A DNA stretch of 11,336 nucleotides from CAZGWJ01 sp964529445 (lineage in GTDB: Bacteria; Oederibacteriota; Muellerivitia; Muellerivitales; Muellerivitaceae), in NCBI GenBank assembly GCA_964529445.1, contig CAZGWJ010000085.1:1-11336 (forward strand), given 5' to 3'. Numbering within the stretch: the first letter of the stretch is position 1; every line of letters starts with the position of its first letter. The notes under the pieces are model-generated. The model ran no database searches. It was not told the DNA's origin and saw nothing but the letters and a program-made list of their open reading frames with translations. Shown in pieces: positions 1-8,100 of this stretch. Position numbers and translations under genes: made by a program.

Positions 1-894
1 TTCGTGGCCACCAAGTCGCCGGTCTGGGCGGTGGGGAAGCCCGAAGACTTCCAGGACTTCCTCGACAAGCAGTTGGCCAAGCTGGGCGTGGATTGCATCG
101 ACTTCTACCTGTTGCATGCCCTCAACGCGCACACCTGGGGCACCTGCCAGAAGAACGGGGCTATACCCTTCTGCCAGAGGATGCAGAAGGCCGGCAAGAT
201 CCGCCACTTCGGTTTCTCCTTTCACGACTCGCTGGCGGTGTTCAAGGACATCGTCACGGCCCACGAGTGGGAGTTCTGCCAGATCCAGTACAACTACCTG
301 GACCGCAACGAACAGGCCGGCCTGGAAGGGCTTCGCCTGGCGCATTCCCGGGGCACTAGCGTCATCATCATGGAGCCCCTTCGCGGGGGAAACCTGGTCG
401 CTCCTCTGCCCGAAAAGGTCCTGGACCTGTGGAAGACCGCGCCGCGCCGGCGCGACGCGGTGGAGTGGGCGCTGGGCTGGGTCTTCGATCATCCGGAGGT
501 CAGCCTGGTGTTGAGCGGCATGAGCACGATGGAACAGGTGGAGCAGAACCTGGCCATCGCGGGGTCGGCGGGACCCGGGTCTTTCACGCCGGAGGAGCGG
601 ACGCTCATCGACCGCACTGAGGAGCTGTACCGCGCCAACAGCCGCATCGGCTGTACCGGTTGCCGCTACTGCATGCCCTGCCCTTCGGGAGTGGACATCC
701 CGCGCAACTTCAAGGTGTGGAACGAGTACTACATGTTCGGAAAGAGCGCCGGCGCCAAGGGCGCCTGGAACTGGATCCCCACCGCCGAACGGGCCGACCG
801 TTGCACCGAATGCGGCCAATGCGTCGACCAATGCCCGCAGAAGCTCGAGATTCCTTCCGAACTGAAGAACCTGGTGGCCGATTTTGCGTCTTGA
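1..894 (+). CDS. Aldo/keto reductase with C-terminal 4Fe-4S ferredoxin domain (5' partial)
   Basis: Predicted NAD(P)H-linked oxidoreductase of the aldo/keto reductase group that carries a bacterial ferredoxin domain (COG1453 type); the substrate is unknown. The frame is open from base 1 (FVATKSPVW...) and ends at TGA 892-894, so 297 residues are visible. Family members are usually about 370-390 residues, so roughly 80 N-terminal residues, including the expected catalytic Asp/Tyr, lie outside the window. Visible AKR marks are the ATK lysine segment (Lys5), YLLHAL (His39), GFSFHD, and the late barrel strand IIMEPLRGG. The C-terminal part has two cysteine clusters: C218-x2-C-x2-C-x2-C227-P and C268-x2-C-x2-C-x3-C278-P, enough for two 4Fe-4S clusters. 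There is no signal peptide in the visible part; it is probably cytoplasmic. The next gene overlaps or follows within 22 bases, suggesting co-transcription. Family assignment is firm; substrate and physiological partner cannot be inferred. Confidence 0.93.
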   Translation, partial: FVATKSPVWAVGKPEDFQDFLDKQLAKLGVDCIDFYLLHALNAHTWGTCQKNGAIPFCQRMQKAGKIRHFGFSFHDSLAVFKDIVTAHEWEFCQIQYNYLDRNEQAGLEGLRLAHSRGTSVIIMEPLRGGNLVAPLPEKVLDLWKTAPRRRDAVEWALGWVFDHPEVSLVLSGMSTMEQVEQNLAIAGSAGPGSFTPEERTLIDRTEELYRANSRIGCTGCRYCMPCPSGVDIPRNFKVWNEYYMFGKSAGAKGAWNWIPTAERADRCTECGQCVDQCPQKLEIPSELKNLVADFAS

Positions 895-1351
895 ACAACT
901 GCCCCCGGGCGTTACGATGCAACTCTTCCGCCTGCCAGCCGACGGGGAAGACCTGGGCGCTCCGCTTTTCTCCAGTTCGGGCCGCTGGCTGCACCCGCTC
1001 TTCAAGTTGGAGGAATTCCTGGCCGACCATCCCGGGAAGGCATTCTATCTTCGGGATCGCATCATCGGCTCGGCGGCGGCCTTCCTCATCCTGCGCCTCG
1101 GGATCCCGGTGGTGGAAGCCGACCTCGCCAGCCGTCGAGCCCAAGAACTCCTTCGGGCACATGGGGTGGCCACCGAGGCCCGGGAATGCGTCGAGGCCAT
1201 CGGTTGCGCCACCGAGCAGTTGCTGAAGGACGTGTCCGACCCCGAGGCGGCTTACCTGATCCTGGCCGAGCGCCGGGAACGCGCGCTCCACGCCGGATCA
1301 ACCCCCCGGGAAGGTCATTATCCCTTCTCGCCCCGGCCGGATTCCGTATAA
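884..1351 (+). CDS. DUF1893 family protein
   Basis: Small cytoplasmic protein of about 155 residues matching the DUF1893 family (TM1506-like, a deaminase-like fold of unknown function). The family core is visible: a strand near FSSSGRWLHPLF, then GKAFYLRDRIIGSAAAFLILRLG, then a helix-strand unit with AQELLRAHGV, a conserved Cys in AIGCATEQLL, and a closing DPEAAYLIL. The start is uncertain. TTG at 884 overlaps the upstream reductase by 11 bases, has a weak GGTGG about six bases upstream, and gives a short N-terminal segment like that of relatives. ATG at 917 would give 144 residues but has no visible Shine-Dalgarno. The tight junction suggests translational coupling with the reductase. The C-terminal tail of about 25 residues after LAERRERA is not part of the usual domain. 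No enzymatic activity should be assumed. Confidence 0.8.
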   Translation: MRLEQLPPGVTMQLFRLPADGEDLGAPLFSSSGRWLHPLFKLEEFLADHPGKAFYLRDRIIGSAAAFLILRLGIPVVEADLASRRAQELLRAHGVATEARECVEAIGCATEQLLKDVSDPEAAYLILAERRERALHAGSTPREGHYPFSPRPDSV

Positions 1352-1352
1352 T
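1325..1352 (+). promoter_or_regulatory. Candidate promoter of thrH
   Basis: A perfect TATAAT occurs at 1347-1352 and overlaps the TAA stop codon of the DUF1893 gene. It lies 41 bases before the thrH start codon. The best -35 candidate is a weak TTCTCG at 1325-1330 with 16-base spacing (3 of 6 matches). The -10 box is the main support. A similar TATAAT followed by C/G-rich sequence precedes the gene at 9272. Confidence 0.45.
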
Positions 1353-1393
1353 ACCGCCTCGGTTGGTCCAACCCGTCGTCCTGGAGACCCTGC

Positions 1394-1993
1394 ATGAAGG
1401 TGGTTTGTTTCGACCTGGAAGGCGTCTTCGTCCCCGAGTTCTGGGAGGAGTTCTCCCGGCTCACCGGGATCCCCGAACTCATGCGCACGACTCGCGACGA
1501 GCCCGACTACGACAAGCTCATGAAAATGCGCATCGAAGTCCTCGCGAAGCATCGGCTCGGCATGAAGGAGGTCCATGGGATCGTGGCGAAGATGAAGGCG
1601 TTTCCCGGAGCCAAGGAGTTCCTCGACTGGCTGCGCACCCGCGCCCAGGTGGCCATCCTCACCGGCAGTTACTACGACTACATCAACCCCCTCGTGGCCC
1701 AGATCGGCAACCCCTTCCTGTTCGCCAACTCCCTCGTGGCCGATTCCGACGGCATGATCTCCGGGTACACCCTTCGCGAGCCCGACGGGAAGGTGGAGGT
1801 CGTGCGGCGCTTCAAGGAGTCCGGATTCGGTACCCTCGCGGTGGGGGATTCCTTCAACGACCTGAAGATGCTGAAGGAGGCCGAGGTCGGGATCCTGTTC
1901 AGGGCTTGCCAGGCCCTGAAGGACCAGGAGCCGGGCCTGCTCCGCGCCGAGACCTACGACGAGTTGAGGGCCCTTCTCGAGCCGAGGGTTTGA
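1394..1993 (+). CDS. thrH: ThrH-type phosphoserine phosphatase / phosphoserine:homoserine phosphotransferase
   Basis: HAD-superfamily enzyme of 199 residues closely resembling Pseudomonas ThrH. That enzyme removes phosphate from phosphoserine and can transfer it to homoserine, linking serine and threonine synthesis. HAD motif I is DLEGV (Asp7, Glu9): the usual second Asp is Glu, which is characteristic of ThrH. The family-like segment TRDEPDYDKLMKMR follows. Motif II is LTGS (Thr90 to Ser92), where Pseudomonas has a Ser-Asp-Thr segment. Motif IV is GDSFND (Asp152, Asp156), and the GILF strand and C-terminal YDELRALL match the family end. Start ATG 1394 has GGAG at 1383-1386, seven bases upstream. 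Length matches the family (about 200). There is no signal peptide, so it is cytoplasmic. The GH3 gene begins 40 bases downstream, so a shared transcript is possible although the functions look unrelated. Family assignment is confident; which of the two activities dominates is not visible. Confidence 0.9.
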   Translation: MKVVCFDLEGVFVPEFWEEFSRLTGIPELMRTTRDEPDYDKLMKMRIEVLAKHRLGMKEVHGIVAKMKAFPGAKEFLDWLRTRAQVAILTGSYYDYINPLVAQIGNPFLFANSLVADSDGMISGYTLREPDGKVEVVRRFKESGFGTLAVGDSFNDLKMLKEAEVGILFRACQALKDQEPGLLRAETYDELRALLEPRV

Positions 1994-2033
1994 GGGCCAT
2001 CCCATCAACGGGGGAAGAAGCGCAGAGGTGCGA

Positions 2034-4202
2034 ATGAACAAAGATCAGCAGAGCGGACCTGCCAGGCTTCTTCGGCTTTCCATCCTCCTTTTCGGTTTTC
2101 TGCTCCTGGGCGCCGCGCCTCGGACCTACCGCCATCCCTTCCAGAACCCCGATCTCAACATCGAAAAGCGCATCGACAACCTCCTCTCCCTCATGACCGT
2201 CGAGGAGAAGATCCGCTGTCTCTCGACCGTTCCCGACGTGCCGCGGCTGGGCGTGGAAGGAACCGGGCATGTCGAGGGCCTGCACGGCCTTTCCATGGGA
2301 ACGGTGGGAGGATGGGGCGGCGGTTCTCCCGTTCCCACGACCCAGTTCCCCCAGTCCTACGGTCTGGGCGCGACCTGGGACCCGGACCTCCTGCGTCTCG
2401 TCGGCGCGGCCGAAGGCAGGGAAGTGCGTTATCTCTGGGAGACCCGGCGCCGGGGCGGTCTCGTGGTGAGGTGTCCCAATGCCGATCTGGGGCGCGACCC
2501 CCGCTGGGGCCGCACCGAGGAGTGCTACGGCGAGGATGCCTTCCTCAACGGGGCCTTGGCCTGCGCCATGACCCGGGGTTTGCAGGGGGACCACCCGAAG
2601 TACCTCCAGGCCGCTTCGCTCCTCAAGCACTTCCTGGCCAACAGCAACGAAAACGACCGCACCAAGACCTCCTCCGACTTCGACGAGCGCCTCTACCACG
2701 AGTACTATGCGGCCCCGTTCCGGCGGGCCATCGTCGAGGGCAAGGCGCAGGGCATGATGGCGGCCTACAACGCCGTCAACGGTGTGCCCTGCCATATCCA
2801 TCCCATGTTCAAGGAAATCGTCATCGGCACATGGAAGCACGACGGCATCCTCTGCACCGACGGGGGTGGATTGGGCCTGCTCGTGCGCGACCACAAGGCC
2901 TTCCCGACGATCGAGGAGGCGGCGGCCGCCTGCGTCACGACGGGATTGAACCAGTTTTTGGACCGTCACGACAAACCCTGCCGGACGGCCGTCCACAAGG
3001 GGCTTCTGAAGGAGGCGGAGATCGATTCGGCCCTGCGCGGCGTGTTCCGGGTGATGATCCGCCTGGGAATGCTCGACCCGGCGGAGGGCAACCCCTACCG
3101 GAGGGTGGGGAAGGAGGAGCCCTGGCTTTCCCGGGAACACCAGTTCCTGGCCCTTCGCGCGACGCAGGAATCGATCGTCCTGTTGAAGAACGACAAGGGG
3201 ATGTTGCCCCTCGACCCGACGAAGGTGAGGAAGGTCGCCGTCATCGGCCGCTATGCGGACCTGGTCATCGCCGACTGGTACGGTGGAGATGCGCCCTACC
3301 TGGTGTCGCCACTGGAGGGGATCCGGAAACGCCTTGGAGCAGCGGTCACCGTCCTTTTCGCCCGGGACAACACCGATGGCGCGGCCGTGAAATTGGCGAA
3401 GGAATGCGACCTCGTCGTCTTCTGCGCGGGCAACCATCCGATCGGCAACGGGGGATGGGCCCAGCGCGATTCCCCGGCCGAGGGCAAGGAGGCCATGGAC
3501 CGCGACTCCATGGAACTGAGGAACGAGGACCTGCTCCGCAAGGTCCTGGCCGCCAACAGGAACACCGTGGCGGTCATCGTCGGGAGCTTCCCCTTCGCCA
3601 TGGAGTGGACCGCGAAGAACGCCCCGGCCATCCTCCACATGACCCATAGCGGCCAGGAATCGGGCACGGCCCTGGCAGGGGTCCTCTTCGGGGACTTCAA
3701 CCCCGGGGGGAAGACCGTGCAGACCTGGCCCAAGTCCATGAAGGACCTTCCGCCCATGCTGGACTACGACATCCGCAAGGGCCGCACCTACATGTATATG
3801 AAGAAGGAACCCCTCTATCCCTTCGGTTACGGTTTGAGCTACACGACTTTCGAATATTCGAACCTGAGCGTGCCGGACCGGGTCCCGGGCGGGGGTGCCG
3901 CCACCGTGCGCCTGACTCTCGCCAACACGGGTGCGAGGGAGGGGGCCGAGGTGGTCCAGCTCTACGTGCGGTGGATCGATTCGAAGGTGGAGAGACCCCT
4001 CAAGGAGCTGAAGGCCTTCCGCCGCGTAACCCTGGAAGCCGGTGAGCGCCGCGAGATCGCATTGGTCGTTCACGGGAAGGACCTGGCCCATTGGGACGTG
4101 GAGAGCCGGGGATGGAGGGTCGAGGAGGGGAAGGCGGAAGTCCAGGTCGGTTCATCCTCCGAGGACATTCGGCTGAAGGGGAACCTGGTGGTGAGCCCCT
4201 AG
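2034..4202 (+). CDS. Secreted glycoside hydrolase family 3 enzyme (beta-glucosidase/xylosidase type)
   Basis: Retaining exo-acting beta-glycosidase that removes sugars from the non-reducing ends of oligosaccharides; the exact sugar is uncertain. The protein is 722 residues. It begins with an N-terminal signal peptide (RLLRLS, then a hydrophobic ILLFGFLLLGAA stretch), so it is exported. The TIM-barrel domain (about residues 40-340) holds RDPRWGRTEECYGED and LLKHFLANSNEN. The predicted nucleophile is Asp276 in ILCTDGGGLG, where many GH3 enzymes have SDW or SDC. The alpha/beta sandwich domain (about 375-605) runs from ESIVLLKN to FGYGLSYTTF; the acid/base Glu is probably Glu483 or Glu486 in AEGKEAMDR. 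A fibronectin-III-like domain fills about 615-722. Start ATG 2034 is chosen for AGAGG at 2024-2028, five bases upstream; a GTG at 2028 is in frame but overlaps that site. Subfamily substrate assignments within GH3 are unreliable. Confidence 0.93.
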   Translation: MNKDQQSGPARLLRLSILLFGFLLLGAAPRTYRHPFQNPDLNIEKRIDNLLSLMTVEEKIRCLSTVPDVPRLGVEGTGHVEGLHGLSMGTVGGWGGGSPVPTTQFPQSYGLGATWDPDLLRLVGAAEGREVRYLWETRRRGGLVVRCPNADLGRDPRWGRTEECYGEDAFLNGALACAMTRGLQGDHPKYLQAASLLKHFLANSNENDRTKTSSDFDERLYHEYYAAPFRRAIVEGKAQGMMAAYNAVNGVPCHIHPMFKEIVIGTWKHDGILCTDGGGLGLLVRDHKAFPTIEEAAAACVTTGLNQFLDRHDKPCRTAVHKGLLKEAEIDSALRGVFRVMIRLGMLDPAEGNPYRRVGKEEPWLSREHQFLALRATQESIVLLKNDKGMLPLDPTKVRKVAVIGRYADLVIADWYGGDAPYLVSPLEGIRKRLGAAVTVLFARDNTDGAAVKLAKECDLVVFCAGNHPIGNGGWAQRDSPAEGKEAMDRDSMELRNEDLLRKVLAANRNTVAVIVGSFPFAMEWTAKNAPAILHMTHSGQESGTALAGVLFGDFNPGGKTVQTWPKSMKDLPPMLDYDIRKGRTYMYMKKEPLYPFGYGLSYTTFEYSNLSVPDRVPGGGAATVRLTLANTGAREGAEVVQLYVRWIDSKVERPLKELKAFRRVTLEAGERREIALVVHGKDLAHWDVESRGWRVEEGKAEVQVGSSSEDIRLKGNLVVSP

Positions 4203-4208
4203 CAGGGA

Positions 4209-4237
4209 TTGATGGATGGTACACGATGCGGTACACT
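4209..4237 (+). promoter_or_regulatory. Candidate promoter of the toxin-antitoxin operon
   Basis: TTGATG at 4209-4214 (4 of 6 against TTGACA) and TACACT at 4232-4237 (4 of 6 against TATAAT) are separated by exactly 17 bases. The promoter begins seven bases after the GH3 stop codon. Its spacer and -10 box coincide with the GGTACAC repeats described next, which would let a bound antitoxin block RNA polymerase. The individual boxes are only moderate matches. Confidence 0.5.
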
Positions 4238-4252
4238 ATCGGTACACGATAG
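4218..4252 (+). repeat. Three helically phased direct repeats plus palindrome, putative autoregulatory operator
   Basis: GGTACACGAT occurs at 4218-4227 and 4241-4250, and GGTACACTAT (one difference) at 4230-4239. Start-to-start distances are 12 and 11 bases, close to one DNA turn, so bound proteins would lie on the same face. The third repeat also sits in a perfect 6+6 inverted repeat, CTATCGgtacaCGATAG (4236-4252). The array ends right at the antitoxin ribosome binding site (AGGGGG, 4251-4256). Antitoxins of the Phd/YefM type usually bind such sites to repress their own operon; binding here is inferred. Confidence 0.7.
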
Positions 4253-4262
4253 GGGGTGTCCC

Positions 4263-4550
4263 ATGAAGTTCATCTCGGTGAGGGATTTCCGGTCCAAGAC
4301 GGGCGAGGTCTGGAAGAACCTGGAAAAGGAACACGACCTCGTCCTCACCAACAACGGCAAACCGGTGGCCATCGTCACGGCGGTCCAAGAATCCACGCTG
4401 GAATATTCCCTGAAGTCCATCCGTCAGGCCCGGGCCCTGGCGGCGGTCGAGCGGATGCAGGCGGCATCGGTCCGCAATGGGACCGATCGGATGACCCTGA
4501 AACAGATCAACGCGGTCATCGATGAGGTGCGACGCGAGAGGCGTTCGTGA
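4263..4550 (+). CDS. Phd/YefM-family antitoxin
   Basis: DNA-binding antitoxin of 95 residues that should neutralise the adjacent PIN toxin and repress the operon. The N-terminal part (MKFISVRDFRSKTGEVWKNL, then LVLTNNGKPVAIVTAV) is the Phd/YefM fold: a short strand, a helix with the D-F-R-x-K/N motif, and the NGKPVAI hairpin. The C-terminal part (about residues 45-95) is helical and rich in Arg/Lys/Glu, as expected for the toxin-wrapping tail. Start ATG 4263 is chosen for AGGGGG at 4251-4256, six bases upstream; in-frame codons further upstream fall within the operator repeats. The toxin gene overlaps the stop by four bases (GTGA), implying coupled translation. Phd/YefM antitoxins paired with PIN toxins are known, although VapB-type partners are more usual. 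Confidence 0.88.
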   Translation: MKFISVRDFRSKTGEVWKNLEKEHDLVLTNNGKPVAIVTAVQESTLEYSLKSIRQARALAAVERMQAASVRNGTDRMTLKQINAVIDEVRRERRS

Positions 4551-4963
4551 TCATCGTCGTCGACACCAACGTGCTGGTCTCCGGGTTGATCAACCCCGAT
4601 GGCGTTCCTGGGCGGATCGTCCGGCACATCGCCCTTGGGGACCTCCTCCTCTGTCATGACGGTCGGATCATCGCCGAATACATCCGGGTATTGACGCGGA
4701 AGAGCCTGCCTTTCGGTGACCGGGATCCTTTCGTGCTGATCGACCAGATCCTGGAATCAGGGATCTCCACGGCGGGTCGGGAACTCAAGGAACACCTTCC
4801 CCATGCGGATGACGAGTCTTTCCTCGAGGTCGCTTTGGCGGGTCGAGCCGAATTCCTGGTCACGGGAAACCTGAAGCATTTCCCGGCTTCCGCCTGCCGG
4901 GGCGTGAAGATCGTGGATCCCGCGCGCTTCTGGGGCATCTATCAGCACCGTTCAAACGGTTAA
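4547..4963 (+). CDS. PIN-domain toxin (putative ribonuclease, COG1569/TIGR00305 type)
   Basis: Predicted metal-dependent endoribonuclease of a type II toxin-antitoxin system; VapC-like enzymes of this fold cut RNA and halt translation. The 138-residue protein carries the PIN acidic set: Asp6 in VVDTNVLVSG, Glu44 in IIAEYIRVL, and Asp88/Asp89 in HADDESFLEVA. It also has the family's TGNLKHFP element (residues 106-113), which in this group replaces the usual final Asp region. The GTG start at 4547 overlaps the antitoxin TGA by four bases, and GAGAGG at 4536-4541 is a well-placed ribosome binding site five bases upstream. Length matches this PIN subgroup, and no key residue appears lost, so it is probably functional. 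The RNA target cannot be inferred. Confidence 0.9.
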   Translation: MIIVVDTNVLVSGLINPDGVPGRIVRHIALGDLLLCHDGRIIAEYIRVLTRKSLPFGDRDPFVLIDQILESGISTAGRELKEHLPHADDESFLEVALAGRAEFLVTGNLKHFPASACRGVKIVDPARFWGIYQHRSNG

Positions 4964-5001
4964 TCGGGTTGATTGAAACAAACTTCTATGCGTTTCCTTT
5001 C

Positions 5002-5030
5002 TTGTCAGACTCCGGGCCGAGTGGTATTTT
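5002..5030 (+). promoter_or_regulatory. Sigma-70-like promoter of the esterase gene
   Basis: TTGTCA at 5002-5007 (5 of 6 against TTGACA) and TATTTT at 5025-5030 (4 of 6 against TATAAT) are separated by 17 bases. It lies in the 137-base gap between the toxin and the esterase (4964-5100), which is visibly more A/T-rich than its surroundings. Transcription would start near 5037 and leave a leader of about 64 bases before the GTG at 5101. Its position also argues against an upstream TTG start at 4969. Confidence 0.55.
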
Positions 5031-5100
5031 TAACGCCGAGCTATTAAAGCGTTTAAGTGAAGCGCGACCCGCTTGCGCCCGACGGCGCCAGGAGAAACCT

Positions 5101-8100
5101 GTGCCCTATCAAGAGACGAGACGTGAAGAATCCATCCCCGGGAAGGGGATCCCCCTCACCCCACCCTCTCCCCCAAGGGGGCGAGGGATCGGGAGGGCGG
5201 TTCTCTGGATGGCCATGATGTTCATCCTGGCCTCCCCGGCGCAGGCCCTTGTCAGCCTCCCCAACCTCTTCACCGACCACATGGTGCTCCAGCGCGGCGT
5301 TTCGGTGCACGTTTGGGGCACGGCCGACCCCAGCGAAGCCGTCACGGTCTCTTTCGCGGGGAACACCGCTTCCGGCGTCTCCGACGGAACGGGTGCCTGG
5401 TCGTTGTACCTTCCCCCCTTGGCCGCCAGCGCCACGGGCCGCGCCCTCACCCTCCGGGGCCCCTCCAACAGCATCGTCCGCAACGACGTGGTCGTGGGCG
5501 ACGTCTTCCTCTGCTCGGGCCAGTCCAACATGGAGTGGACCCTCCAGAACAGCACCCCGGACGGCGCCACGGACGCGACGAACTCGGATCTGCCCGACAT
5601 CCGCATGATCAACATCCCCAAGAACATCGTCGAGACGCCCCAGTCCGACATCCCGGCCGGGACCCTCTGGTGGACCTGCACGCCCGCCAACGCGGCCCGC
5701 ACGCGCAACTTCTCGGGCTTGGCCTTCTATGTGGCCCGCACCGTCTACGAGAACCAGGGTGTTCCCTTGGGTCTCATCGGCGCGGCCTACGGCGGCATGT
5801 CGGCCGAGGCCTACATGAGCCTGGAGGGGATCCTTTCCGATCCGGTCCTGGCCCCGGCCGTGCCGGGCACCTTCGATCCTTCCCCCTCGGTCTGCTGGCC
5901 GACGGGCACCTACAACGCCATGATCGCGCCCCTCACGCCCTTTCCCATCGCGGCCGTGCTGTGGGACCAGGGCGAATCGAACGAGGGAGCGCCCGGAAAA
6001 CTGGTCGCGGACAATTACCGATGGGTCCAACCCGCCCTCATCAAGGATTGGCGCCTGAAGTGGGGGCTGAATTTCCCGTTCTTCCTGGTCCAGATCCAGA
6101 ACATGGCCCGGATCGATCCGGGCACCAGCACGTACTATTCGTGGTCCGACCCCGCGATCTGCCAGCAGCAGGTGGGTATCGCCGGGGTAAGGTGGGGCCA
6201 GTTCACCACGCTGAAGATGCCGGGCACGGGCATGAGCGTGAATTTCGACCTCAACCCCAACACGTTCAGCACCGACATGAACCTGCTGTACCATCCGCCC
6301 AACAAGGAGGCCTTCGCCGCGCGGCTTTCCCCCTGGGTTGAGAAAACGCTCTACGGAGCTTCCGTCGGCCTGACCTTCACGGGTCCCCTCTACGAGTCCT
6401 ACGAGGTCGAGGGGTCCTCGATCCGCCTGCATTTCACCCTCCCCAGCGGCTCGACCACCCTTTCCACCAGCAATGCCCAGCCCGTGACGGGTTTCCAGAT
6501 CGCCGCTGCGGGTTCCACGAATTTCCAGTGGGCGAACGCCGTCCTCGACGGGAACGACGTGGTGGTGAGCCACCCTTCCGTCGCGAGCCCGGGCGTGGTG
6601 CGCTATGCCTGGCATTACGATCCCAGCGACCCGGCGGGTCCCGTGGCCAACCTTTCGAACGCCCAGGGATGGCTGGCGTCCCCCTTCCGCACCTTCGATT
6701 TCTCCGACATCGAGGTCGCGGGCAACGGCGTCACCATCGCCGATCTCGACCTGGAGCCCTCCCCGGCGGATTCCACCGACTTCGGAACGGTGGGCTTGAG
6801 CCAGTTCAAGTCCGTGACCTTCACGGTGCTCAACCCGGCTTCGGCCGACGTGCCCCTGACCTTGACGGGCGGGGCGAACCTCGTGCGTCTGACGGGCGCC
6901 GGGGCTTCCTTCTTCGCGGTCGTGACCCAACCCGCTTCGAGCGTCATTCCCGCGGGAGGCAGTACGACCTTCACGGTCGAGTTCTCCGCCTCGGACGTGG
7001 GGCTGCGACAAGCCCTGGTTCAGATCCCCTGCAACACGGAGCACAAGACCCCCTATACTTTCCGGATCCAGGCCAATGCCGTGAACGATTGGACCCCCAC
7101 TCCCACCCCGACCGGCACCTTCTACACGCCCACCTCCACGTCCACCCGGACCTTCACCCCCACTTGGACGCCCTCGCCCACGCCGGACATCTCGGTACAG
7201 ATGATCGACAACTTCGACGACCCGGCGCGCGGGGCCGCGGCCACCCGCCTCAACCTGTTGAACGGCGCCTGGATGGTCGGTGCGGGCGAAGGGGGTGTCT
7301 TGAACGCGGGCTACGCCGGGACGGGCGCCGCCTCATCCGCCAACGCGGTCTCCCTGTGGGGCGACATGGGTTCCACCGGCTGGAGCAACTACCAGTCCTG
7401 CATCAACGCGGGATGCACGGCCGTCAACGTGGCCGCGGACCACGTGGCCGGTGTCCAGTTCTGGGCCTGGGGAGATGGTAACCAGTACCGTGTCCAGGTC
7501 CGGACCGCGACCGTCACGGATTACAACGACTACGGTTATACTTTCACCCCGCCTTCGGGCACGTGGACCTTCTATCGCGTGGCCTTCACGGATATGACCC
7601 GCGAATCGGGATGGGGGACCCAGACCGGCCTGCCCACGAACCCGACGGGTGCCGACGTGATCGGGGTCAAGTTCGACACGAAACTGACCGGACCTTTCAC
7701 GGTCCTCCTGGACGAGGTGGCCTTCTATCGCTTGATGCCCACCGCCACGCCCACGACCACCCCGACCCCGACCGGGTCCTGGGACACGCCGACCTTCACC
7801 TCGACCTTCACGCCCTCCCCGACGGTGACGCCCACCCCGACGAACAGCCTGACCCCGACCGCCACGGCCACCGTGACCCGTACCGTGACGCCCACGGGTA
7901 CCTTCCTCACGGACACGCCCACGCCCACCGCCACCCCGAAGCCGCCGGACCTCTCGACGTATCCCTTCGAGACCGGGACGAACGGCTGGGCGCAGAAACT
8001 CAACGCCTTCACGGCCCTGGTCCATTCCACGGCCCTGGCGTATCAGGGGACGGGTTCCCTCCAGATCGCGGTGAGTTGCAGCGGTTCCGGGATGGATGGC

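Noticed and set aside
1899..4091. 730-codon minus-strand open frame opposite the GH3 gene, and a similar one opposite the esterase (5053-7044)
   Set aside because: High-GC shadow frames. The + strand carries clear family motifs across the same bases, and the minus-strand proteins show no recognisable domain or ribosome binding site.
4947..4960. Small hairpin ACCGT/ACGGT at the end of the toxin gene as a terminator
   Set aside because: Only five base pairs, inside the coding end, and no T tract follows.
4969..5100. Upstream TTG 4969 as start of the esterase gene
   Set aside because: No Shine-Dalgarno there. The stretch contains a good promoter and is compositionally intergenic, while GTG 5101 has AGGAG at proper spacing.
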